From Nitrospirota bacterium (lineage in GTDB: Bacteria; Nitrospirota; 9FT-COMBO-42-15; HDB-SIOI813), in assembly GCA_020846775.1 (NCBI GenBank), contig JADLDG010000050.1:1-52912 (forward strand): DNA of 52,912 nt. Direction: 5' to 3'. Shown piece after piece: positions 45,127-52,340 of this stretch. Positions within the stretch are counted from its first letter, which is position 1. The number at the start of each line of letters is the position of its first letter. The notes below the pieces were generated by a model. That model made no database searches, was not told the DNA's origin, and saw only the letters and a list, made by a program, of their open reading frames with translations. Made by a program: the position numbers and the translations under genes.

Positions 45127-45446
45127 CTATTTATCAGGTCCCTTCACTCGAAAATAGCCTTTCAAATCACCCCCTGACCCCCCTTTTCTAAAGTGGGGTA
45201 ACTAATTTCCCCCTTTGAAAAAGGGGGAGTAAGGGGGATTATTTTCATGCCAATTTGTAAGCACTGGCTCATGATGGCTCACTCGAAAATAGCGCCTCCC
45301 TATCATTGCCGCCTTTCATTCTGAACTCGTTTCAGAATCTCCTGACCCTGCACCGTTTGAGATCCTGAAACAATCCTACACCAAGTTCAGGACAGGGTTC
45401 AGAATGACAGACTACGCCAGGATGTCAGACCGGGTGGCATGAGCGT
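45127..45446. repeat. 320-base gene-free stretch made of two kinds of palindromic repeat (includes copy 5)
   Basis: This is the largest break in the long operon. CCCCCTTT-family repeat copy 5 occupies about 45161-45246 (CCCCCCTTTTCTAAAGTGGGG, then CCCCCTTTGAAAAAGGGGG). It is bracketed by a 14-base direct repeat CACTCGAAAATAGC at 45145-45158 and 45280-45293. The second element (45317-45406) is listed separately. No promoter or short gene is convincing, though the break may separate transcripts. Confidence 0.7.
45317..45406. repeat. 90-base palindromic element with 10-base terminal inverted repeats
   Basis: The ends CATTCTGAAC (45317-45326) and GTTCAGAATG (45397-45406) are perfect reverse complements. 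Inside, GTTTCAGAATCTC (45329-45341) pairs with GAGATCCTGAAAC (45358-45370) with one mismatch. The nested layout matches REP/BIME-like elements, and a related half-element lies in dprA (8085-8119). Confidence 0.75.
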
Positions 45447-46568
45447 TTACATCCTCTCAAATATAAGTGCCGCATTGCATCCTCCGAATCCGGAGTTTGA
45501 TGTCAGTATATTGTTGCCTGGAAAGGGCTGTTCTTTATCAGATGCCCTTCCCTCTGCCCTGTCTTCCGGCCTGACTAATCCTGATGTAGGAACCACCATT
45601 TTTTCAGTCATAGAACGTATGGAGATAGCAGCCTCAATTGCCCCGGCAGCCCCGAGGGTGTGTCCTATGGCCCCTTTTACGGAGAACAGAGGGAAACGTC
45701 TTGACCCGAAGACCGACTCAATAGCTGTAAGTTCCATAGCGTCATTGTAAGGTGTCCCTGTACCGTGGGCACAGTATGCCTCTACATTATCATGAGAAAG
45801 ACCTGCCTGGGCAAGGGCCGGTCTTATGGAGTTTATCAGGCCGCGGCCATCTTTAGCAGGTCCTGTAATATGATTGGCGTCATTGGCTATACCCCAGCCT
45901 GTGAGTCTTGCCAGAGGTGTATAACCCATCCTTTCTATAGATTCTTTGTCAGTGAGGAGAATAGCTGCAGCCCCTTCACCCAGATGCAAGCCATCCCTAT
46001 CCAGGTCATAAGGACGGCACTTTGTTGCCGAAAGACCGCGCAGAGATGCAAAGCCTGTAAAGATAAAACGGCTCACCATGTCCGCAGCACAAACAAGGAC
46101 GGATGAGCACCTTCCTTCGGAGATCATCTGCGCCCCGATGGCGAGTCCTACTGTGGAAGAGGCACATGCAGCATTGACTTCAAGTCCGGTGTCTGGAATC
46201 CCAAGATAATTGCAGACCCATTCCCGGTAGTGTCTGGACAGATAAGGAGGCATCCCTTTCCTTCCTTCTGCCGTATCTTCAATGAACGGTACATCCCCTT
46301 TAATTCCGGTCCATATGGTGAAGATATCCTTCGGAAGGGACCTGAGATTATTCAGCGCTGCGGACATCAATTTACATATGAAATTTTCTCCTTTATCAGT
46401 TTCCAGACCTTCTACACAGGCCGCGTCATGATACGCAAGCCTGTCCGTATTAAAGCGTTGGACTGGCCTTATCGCTGAACCGCCTGCACTGAGCACAGGC
46501 CACATCTCATCTATCGAATTGCCCATTGCGGTCACAATAGAGGTGTCTGCCACAAATACCTCATTCAT
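45447..46568 (-). CDS. Beta-ketoacyl-ACP synthase (second active KS)
   Basis: A complete ketosynthase with the triad NAACASSTVGLA (Cys), CAHGTGTPYND (His) and AIGHTLGAAGA (His), ending in SNSGFGGCNAALIF. An upstream in-frame start exists at 46625, but the ATG at 46568 begins at the first family strand (MNEVFVADTSIVTAMG) and overlaps the thioesterase stop by eight bases (ATGAATGA), so 373 residues are annotated. Short for FabF but complete. It probably handles priming or a different chain stage than the KS/chain-length-factor pair. Confidence 0.9.
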   Translation of the reverse strand: MNEVFVADTSIVTAMGNSIDEMWPVLSAGGSAIRPVQRFNTDRLAYHDAACVEGLETDKGENFICKLMSAALNNLRSLPKDIFTIWTGIKGDVPFIEDTAEGRKGMPPYLSRHYREWVCNYLGIPDTGLEVNAACASSTVGLAIGAQMISEGRCSSVLVCAADMVSRFIFTGFASLRGLSATKCRPYDLDRDGLHLGEGAAAILLTDKESIERMGYTPLARLTGWGIANDANHITGPAKDGRGLINSIRPALAQAGLSHDNVEAYCAHGTGTPYNDAMELTAIESVFGSRRFPLFSVKGAIGHTLGAAGAIEAAISIRSMTEKMVVPTSGLVRPEDRAEGRASDKEQPFPGNNILTSNSGFGGCNAALIFERM

Positions 46569-47037
46569 GAAAGAGATTTTCCTTCCAGCGTCTGCAGAAC
46601 TCTTCCACAAATTCAGGACGGGCAAGCAGTACCTCCATCTTCATGTTAGTCAGAAGCTGAACCGTATACCCTGTAGCCGCAACACCGCCATCCTGTCCGG
46701 AGATCATATACTGAAAATTCAAACGAACGGCATCTGTCCAATGCAGTGAAGCAGTAATTATACATTCTTCACGAAACCGGAGGGGGATATGATAATCAAT
46801 ATGCATCCGGACGATAGGGGCCATGAAATTTTCCCTGTACATGTCCATATAACCTATACCGTATTTTTCACCAAACGCCGACCGCCCATCCTCAATGTAG
46901 CTCGGATAACGTCCGTGCCATACGATCCCCAGCGTATCAACCTCCTCAAAGCGCACCTTTCTTTTCACCTGCGCCACAAGTGGCGGAGGCGCATCAGGAA
47001 TTTCGGGAAAATATAGCGGATTATTGCGTCTTCGCAT
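46561..47037 (-). CDS. 4HBT/YbgC-like hotdog thioesterase
   Basis: The single hotdog domain of 158 residues has the family active-site stretch FEEVDTLGIVWHGRYPSYIEDGR with D34 as the likely catalytic base. The length is slightly above the usual 130-150 because of an N-terminal extension. Thioesterases of this type sit in aryl-polyene clusters between dehydratase and KS genes, as here. It may release or proof-read acyl-ACP intermediates. Confidence 0.86.
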   Translation of the reverse strand: MRRRNNPLYFPEIPDAPPPLVAQVKRKVRFEEVDTLGIVWHGRYPSYIEDGRSAFGEKYGIGYMDMYRENFMAPIVRMHIDYHIPLRFREECIITASLHWTDAVRLNFQYMISGQDGGVAATGYTVQLLTNMKMEVLLARPEFVEEFCRRWKENLFHE

Positions 47038-47039
47038 GT

Positions 47040-47951
47040 TTATTGGTCATTACCGTCTCTTTTTACCAAAAATAAAAGGGTTGCAGCAACCTTGCTCCCT
47101 GTTGTCAATCTTGCGCGTACTCTATAGGTTTCGTTGTTTTCAACTACATTTACTTCGGCCTCGATCAGATCCCCTGGTAAAATGGAATTTGTAAACTTTG
47201 CCGTCTCTATTTCCGCAAGTATAAGCTGACATTGAAGTAATTCCTCGCAAAGTAAAAGGGAGATATCAATCATGACGACACCCGGCAATATGGCAAATCC
47301 TGGAAAATGACCATCAAAACCGGGAAATGCATTATCGAAACATAATTCTCCGTATGCCCTTCCGGTTCCAGCAGATGTTTCCTGTTTGTTCAGGTACTTC
47401 CTGATACCACTGAAAATGATGCTTCTATTGACTGGACTGAGCTGTTCGCAACCCCCCCCGGTCATTCCTTTATCCGGATGTAACGCAGGTTCTGTCTGTG
47501 CTTCACCTGACAAATGGATGTTGAGCCTTCCAGATGCCAGACATTCATTATGAAGAAATATTCCGCCTTCGATTACAATGACGTTATCCATTTCTAATGT
47601 CTTATTAAACCGGATATCAAGCGAATCTCCAAGAGAGGCCTGCTTGTTTATAATGAAATTTTTTATGCCGGTCAGGAATCCATTTTTTACTGTGCCTGAC
47701 GTCTTTAAGATGTCATGTCCCCTTGCAGAGGCTGCGAGCTGGGCTAATAACTCTACAAAACAGACACCTTCAAGCCTCCCGCTTGCATCTACAAATGGGT
47801 TCTTCGACGTAATCGCAGCCCTGCCAACTGCGTGTTCAGATGAACACTCACAAAGTTCATCAATAAGAAGCATGGTTCCCCTGTGGGGAACCAGTTCCAG
47901 GACTTTGACAGGCAGAGACGGCCCCGACACGATGTTATTTAAGTCAGCCAT
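47040..47951 (-). CDS. Two-domain hotdog 3-hydroxyacyl-ACP dehydratase (ApeP-like plus FabZ-like)
   Basis: Residues about 15-145 form one hotdog domain with PHRGTMLLIDE (H23) and GVCFVELLAQ (E67), resembling the ApeP type of dehydratase. Residues about 190-303 form a second with FPGFDGHFPGFAILPGVVMID (H215), resembling FabA/FabZ. In aryl-polyene clusters these are two separate proteins; here they are one chain. The enzyme should remove water from 3-hydroxyacyl-ACP to build the double bonds. The stop lies just before the thioesterase start. Confidence 0.83.
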   Translation of the reverse strand: MADLNNIVSGPSLPVKVLELVPHRGTMLLIDELCECSSEHAVGRAAITSKNPFVDASGRLEGVCFVELLAQLAASARGHDILKTSGTVKNGFLTGIKNFIINKQASLGDSLDIRFNKTLEMDNVIVIEGGIFLHNECLASGRLNIHLSGEAQTEPALHPDKGMTGGGCEQLSPVNRSIIFSGIRKYLNKQETSAGTGRAYGELCFDNAFPGFDGHFPGFAILPGVVMIDISLLLCEELLQCQLILAEIETAKFTNSILPGDLIEAEVNVVENNETYRVRARLTTGSKVAATLLFLVKRDGNDQ

Positions 47952-47970
47952 AGTTGACCATGTTTCCTGA

Positions 47971-48564
47971 TCAGAAAAATGTTATCCCCAATAAAAACTT
48001 ACTTGAGTTCAAAGGTACATTAGGGTCCCTGGTTCCAGCATTTGATATGTGATGGAACCTATACTCCGCATTTAGTTTATGACCTTTTTTTGTCTTGAAT
48101 AGAAAACCTATTCCAGCCTGATAATTGCCGTTCAGACCTTCGTTGGTGATACTGCTCGATTCAATGTATACAGGCCCCCCCCCGGCAAAAACATACGGTG
48201 ATCCCTGCCTGTATGTTGTAAAAAAATAGCTGGCCAGGAAATTCATGCCGAACATAGGGGAGACAACAGGTCTCAGGACTAAGTATACCGGTAACTCTAT
48301 CAGGAGGTCATGATGTCCCCTGAACCAGGAACGGCCAACATCACTCCTAAGCACAAGTCCATATCTTAATACAAGATCTGCCGTCTCTACATGCTCACTG
48401 GTCTTGCCCAAACCCACATGAGTGGCTCCATAGCCTCCAAGAACCGTCCAGTATGAATCTGCCTGCGCGGTCTCTGCGACACCTGAATTCAGAGAATATG
48501 CAGGTGCAGCGGATATCAGATTTAACAAACAGAAAGTCACGACCAGTATAAGGCGCATGGTCAA
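47971..48564 (-). CDS. PagL-like lipid A 3-O-deacylase / acyloxyacyl-hydrolase family barrel
   Basis: A signal peptide (residues 1-24, ending in AYS) precedes a 170-residue beta-barrel that ends LLGITFF, with the terminal Phe of outer-membrane proteins. The catalytic pattern of PagL is seen as FHHISNAGTRDPN (H172, S174). I could not place the third catalytic residue (Glu in PagL); Asn stands near that position. The enzyme may trim lipid A or the cluster's own outer-membrane lipid. It lies 19 bases after the dehydratase stop side and seven bases from the ligase. Confidence 0.8.
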   Translation of the reverse strand: MTMRLILVVTFCLLNLISAAPAYSLNSGVAETAQADSYWTVLGGYGATHVGLGKTSEHVETADLVLRYGLVLRSDVGRSWFRGHHDLLIELPVYLVLRPVVSPMFGMNFLASYFFTTYRQGSPYVFAGGGPVYIESSSITNEGLNGNYQAGIGFLFKTKKGHKLNAEYRFHHISNAGTRDPNVPLNSSKFLLGITFF

Positions 48565-48570
48565 AGCCTG

Positions 48571-49911
48571 TTACCTGAAATCAATAAATAATTGTTTCTT
48601 GCGTTTTTCCGGATAATGTGTCTTATTGCCAAACTCCTTCTCTGATATAAATATTATTTCAGGAACGACTCGGATGCAGGCCCTGATCTTATCCACAATT
48701 ACCCCCTCTAAGACCAAAGGGTTAGTTGAGACTACGTATAATAATATATTGTCAGTGCCGTCGTCATTCTTCCTGGCTTCTATACAGACACCTTCCACCC
48801 CTTCTATTCCTTCTACAGCCGAAAGTATGGCGGAGGGAAAAACAGTAGTGCCTTTGAACTTAAGCATCTGATTCTTTCTGCCAATTACCGGACCAAGGCG
48901 CGGGGTTTTGCGTCCGCAACCGCATGGCTCTGTCATCAGAAAAGAGATATCACCTGTACTGTACCTGATAAGCGGCATTCCGGTAACTCCGAGTGGAGTA
49001 ATCACCACCTCGCCGGTGCATCCAGAAGGGACTGGATTTCCATTTTCATCAACAATCTCTATGATAATTAACTCGGGACGTAGGTGCCCTCCCTTCCTCT
49101 CCCTGCATTCGCAAAAGGCCGTGGCCATCTCGGTTGAGGCATAGGTTGAATACAGTGGGGCACCCCACATCTCTTCTATCTGATGTGCAAAAGGAAGGAG
49201 GTTTAATTTGTCATCCCGAATACCCTCCCCGATTGCTATTAGAAGTCGGATACCGGTTTTTGAAGGGATATCACCACATTCCAGTCCATACTGTCCGATC
49301 TTCCGTATGAGAGACGGCACCCCGGCAATGACCGTTGCACCTGTTGTCTTTATCATATGCCAGTGTTGGGCCGCACTCCCGGCACCTGCCCTTACCATCC
49401 TTGCACCGACCTTCAAGCCGCCGAAATAATAAGCCAGTCCTGCCATAAAACATCTGTCTATTGCTGCACATACAATCACGGTATCTCCAGCATCTATGCC
49501 GATCATCCTGAATGACGCTTCTTCATTATACGCAAGACGGGCGAGGTCTGATGAACTCTGGAGAAGCATATTAGGCGCAACACCTGTCGTGGCCGACGTC
49601 TGGCAGACATCAACGACATCCCTCGGATCGCAGGCAAGAAACTTATCATTGTGACCATCTAAGTCTTTCTTGGTAGTAAGCGGAATCTGAACAAGATCTT
49701 TCACACCTTTGATTAAATTGGCGTTAAGCGCATGTCTGTCGAATAACTCCCGGTAATAACGGGAGTTATTAACAGTGTAATGAAGGTGCTCTATAAGCAG
49801 CCTGTCCTGTATCTTAAGAATATCTTCGCAAGATTCAAAATCCAGTGCGTTATAGTCTTTCGCCGGGTGGTCTTTTAATACAGATGTCTGGTAATTTGTG
49901 TTGCTATTCAC
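48571..49911 (-). CDS. PaaK-like (phenylacetate-CoA ligase family) adenylating enzyme
   Basis: An ANL enzyme of the phenylacetate-CoA ligase branch: the LLIEHLHYTVNNSRYYRELF opening, SATTGVAPN as the phosphate loop, YASTEMATAFCEC, and LIRYSTGDI with IGRKNQMLKFKG as the hinge. It may activate an aromatic or acyl starter for the ACPs, as in aryl-polyene clusters, where the starter is an aryl acid. Two starts are possible: a TTG at 49929 inside the palindromic repeat, and the GTG at 49911 with AAAAGGTG upstream. The latter is chosen; 447 residues. Confidence 0.85.
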   Translation of the reverse strand: MNSNTNYQTSVLKDHPAKDYNALDFESCEDILKIQDRLLIEHLHYTVNNSRYYRELFDRHALNANLIKGVKDLVQIPLTTKKDLDGHNDKFLACDPRDVVDVCQTSATTGVAPNMLLQSSSDLARLAYNEEASFRMIGIDAGDTVIVCAAIDRCFMAGLAYYFGGLKVGARMVRAGAGSAAQHWHMIKTTGATVIAGVPSLIRKIGQYGLECGDIPSKTGIRLLIAIGEGIRDDKLNLLPFAHQIEEMWGAPLYSTYASTEMATAFCECRERKGGHLRPELIIIEIVDENGNPVPSGCTGEVVITPLGVTGMPLIRYSTGDISFLMTEPCGCGRKTPRLGPVIGRKNQMLKFKGTTVFPSAILSAVEGIEGVEGVCIEARKNDDGTDNILLYVVSTNPLVLEGVIVDKIRACIRVVPEIIFISEKEFGNKTHYPEKRKKQLFIDFR

Positions 49912-49920
49912 TTGAAAACA

Positions 49921-49970
49921 CCTTTTCAAATCCCCCCTTCCCCCCTTTTCTAAAGGGAGGAATTATTTTT
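49921..49970. repeat. CCCCCTTT-family repeat upstream of the PaaK-like gene (copy 6)
   Basis: CCTTTTCAAATCCCCCC and CCCCCCTTTTCTAAAGGGAGG form the family's half-unit. As in copies 1, 2 and 4, the GGGGGGATTTGAAAAGG end points into the next gene on the minus strand and reaches its start region. Confidence 0.75.
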
Positions 49971-50042
49971 ATGTTCCTCAGTTAGCCAGCGCTAACGTGT
50001 ATTCACCCTCATTGCTCATTGCTTCTTAAAAGCCCCGTTTCT

Positions 50043-50819
50043 TTACGGTTCATGCAAATGTTCCCTGACCAGAGATTCAACATGTTTCTTCAGTTTTAAT
50101 GCGCGTTTTTCTTCCGGAAATGATGACGGATGAACTGCCGGCAGTATATCTATGTTTATTCCGGCAGGCCTTATTAAATGGTCATTCATAGGCAGGAATT
50201 TTTCTGTTCCAGTCATGCATACCGGCACGACCGGCAAATTAAATTCAACTGCCGTCATGAATGCCCCTGAACGAAAGGGCTGAAGTCTACCATCTCGGGA
50301 GCGGTGTCCTTCCGGGAAGAACAGAAAAGATACCCCCCGATTAAATAATTCGCGGCCTTCCTCTTTAAAAAAAGTATTTGGGTTCATCTTTTCTACATCA
50401 ATGTATCCTGCACGCCGCATGAACCAGCCTATAAGCCATAACTTAAAAGGCCACGAGCGGACAAAAACCACGGTATTTCCGGGAGTAAAGAAGGCGCTTA
50501 AAAATATGTCAGCCGTTGAACGATGATTTACTATGACCACACATGGCAGGTTACTGGTAATATTTTCTTTTCCCTCACACTTAATCCTGATCAGGGGCCA
50601 TGATATCCTTACAAGGAGGCTGCCGAAAAGCCGGTTCGAACATCTCATGGCGTTATCCAGACGTCTGTCTTGAAACACCATTAGCGTAAGAATTACGAGT
50701 GGGAAAATAAATAAATAATAAAAACCAGTAGCCAGAACTATATATGAAAGGTAGACAACATTAAGGACGTATACTGCAACTCTAAAAATGCCTTCCGCTA
50801 TTAATCCGGAAACTTTCAC
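50043..50819 (-). CDS. PlsC-type 1-acyl-glycerol-3-phosphate acyltransferase family protein
   Basis: One or two N-terminal membrane helices (about 12-50) precede the acyltransferase domain with NHRSTADIF (the HX4D box), FLFFPEGHRSRDG and VPVCMTG. The length of 258 residues is normal. It may acylate a glycerol- or lysolipid-type acceptor using the ACP-bound product. It overlaps the next ACP gene by four bases. Confidence 0.88.
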   Translation of the reverse strand: MKVSGLIAEGIFRVAVYVLNVVYLSYIVLATGFYYLFIFPLVILTLMVFQDRRLDNAMRCSNRLFGSLLVRISWPLIRIKCEGKENITSNLPCVVIVNHRSTADIFLSAFFTPGNTVVFVRSWPFKLWLIGWFMRRAGYIDVEKMNPNTFFKEEGRELFNRGVSFLFFPEGHRSRDGRLQPFRSGAFMTAVEFNLPVVPVCMTGTEKFLPMNDHLIRPAGINIDILPAVHPSSFPEEKRALKLKKHVESLVREHLHEP

Positions 50820-51091
50820 TGACTGGTTTGGGAAAGCGCTCTCTGCTTTTCAATAATAAAACGATGAATATCACTGAGAGTACGTATAGAACGAATCTTT
50901 TCTTCGTCCAGATTTCTCACGACCTTAAATTTGAACTCATGTTCCAGAGCAACAACCAGATCAACACTGTCCAGACTATCAAGCCCCAGTTCATCGTATA
51001 ATGTCGCCTCCGGGGTCAGATCCTCTTCTTTAAGTTCAAACTCCTCTATCAGGATCTTCTTTACTCGTTCCGCAATATCTTGTTCAGTCAT
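50816..51091 (-). CDS. Acyl carrier protein (ACP-3)
   Basis: A 91-residue ACP with serine S39 in ELGLDSLDSVDLVVALEHEF, of the FAS/PKS type and similar to ACP-2. It overlaps the preceding KS gene by eight bases and the PlsC gene by four, which suggests a KS-ACP-PlsC functional unit. Confidence 0.94.
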   Translation of the reverse strand: MTEQDIAERVKKILIEEFELKEEDLTPEATLYDELGLDSLDSVDLVVALEHEFKFKVVRNLDEEKIRSIRTLSDIHRFIIEKQRALSQTSQ

Positions 51092-52340
51092 TTCTGTTAA
51101 TATACCTCCTTATAACCAGTATGGAGTTGATGCCTCCAAAAGCAAAGCTATTTTTTAAAAAAGTCGTTATCTGAACCCTTTTTAATTCCATGAGATGATT
51201 AACACCGTCATTACATCCCTCCCCGGGATTTTTCAGATTCAGTGTGGGAATCAGGACCCCATCATTTAACATCCTTACAGAGGCTGCCAGCTCCAATGCG
51301 CCGCTGGCACCCAGCGTATGTCCCATATGTCCCTTAAGACTGCTGACAGGCACTCCCCTGCCTCCAAATACTTTACGGATCGCCCCTGCCTCTGATATAT
51401 CCCCCTGGATTGTGCCGGTCGCATGGGCATTGATGTAGTCAATATCCTTCGGCGTCAAATTTGAATTGTCAAGGGCATTTTCCATGCACCTTACAATTGA
51501 ATCGCTGTGGGACTGAGCCAGATGAGTGCCATCTGATAATGTTGAAAAACCAATAATCTCCGCCAGGATGACGGCCCCGCGTCTTATTGCAGACTCTTCA
51601 GACTCAAGTATTATACAACCGGCCCCTTCACCGCATACAGTTCCATCCCTGTCACGGTCAAATGGCCGGGGGGTCTCTGTAGGTCTGTCATTAAAGCGGC
51701 ATGACGTGGCATTGAGCAGATCAAATGAACCGCATACGATTGCGTCCAGTTCGTCCGATCCTCCGCACAACATGAAATCCTGGAGTCCGTATTTAATGGC
51801 CTCATACCCCAGGCCAATTGCCTGAGTCGAAGACGAACAGGCAGCGTCAGGTGATATCACCCTGCCTTTAATATTCAGGGCATGGGCTATATTAGCTGCG
51901 CATGTATGGCTCATGACCTGGAAAAATGAACCGGAAGATATGTTCTTTAAGGAAGCACTGCTGAAATATTCCTTAAAATATTGGGTTAACGACTCAGCGC
52001 TTCCTGTTGAGGAAGAAAAACTGACACCTGTCCTTCCTGATGTGAGAACGGTTTCAGAGATTCCGGCTTCTCCTGTTGCCTCATTGGCAGCAAGCAGCGA
52101 CATGATGGCAGTCGGTCCCATAGTCCGTCTGTACTGTCTCGAAATTGATTTTGACGGAAGAGATTCTTTAATGGGTGCACCTACCCAGCAATTCAAGTCC
52201 TTAACCTGTTCTTCCCACTCTGACTTAAGAGAGACAACAGCAGACTGCCCCGCATATAGACCTTCCATAAGGGGTTTAACCCCTATTCCAAAAGGCGAGA
52301 TTGCCCCCATACCGGTGATAACAACTTTTCTTAACGACAT
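51084..52340 (-). CDS. Beta-ketoacyl-ACP synthase (third active KS)
   Basis: A complete 418-residue FabF-type synthase with DAACSSSTQAIG (Cys), INAHATGTIQGD (His) and GHMGHTLGASGA (His), opening with VVITGMGAISPFGIG. Its first bases overlap the 3' end of the desaturase-like gene by ten, so the two are translationally coupled. The VVITGMGAISPFG start is the typical FabF N-terminus. Confidence 0.94.
   Translation of the reverse strand: MSLRKVVITGMGAISPFGIGVKPLMEGLYAGQSAVVSLKSEWEEQVKDLNCWVGAPIKESLPSKSISRQYRRTMGPTAIMSLLAANEATGEAGISETVLTSGRTGVSFSSSTGSAESLTQYFKEYFSSASLKNISSGSFFQVMSHTCAANIAHALNIKGRVISPDAACSSSTQAIGLGYEAIKYGLQDFMLCGGSDELDAIVCGSFDLLNATSCRFNDRPTETPRPFDRDRDGTVCGEGAGCIILESEESAIRRGAVILAEIIGFSTLSDGTHLAQSHSDSIVRCMENALDNSNLTPKDIDYINAHATGTIQGDISEAGAIRKVFGGRGVPVSSLKGHMGHTLGASGALELAASVRMLNDGVLIPTLNLKNPGEGCNDGVNHLMELKRVQITTFLKNSFAFGGINSILVIRRYINRND

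Noticed and set aside
49936-49970. Rho-independent terminator between the PlsC and PaaK-like genes
   Set aside because: The hairpin belongs to the dispersed CCCCCTTT repeat family, which also occurs in start regions elsewhere; a terminator role is not supported by position alone.
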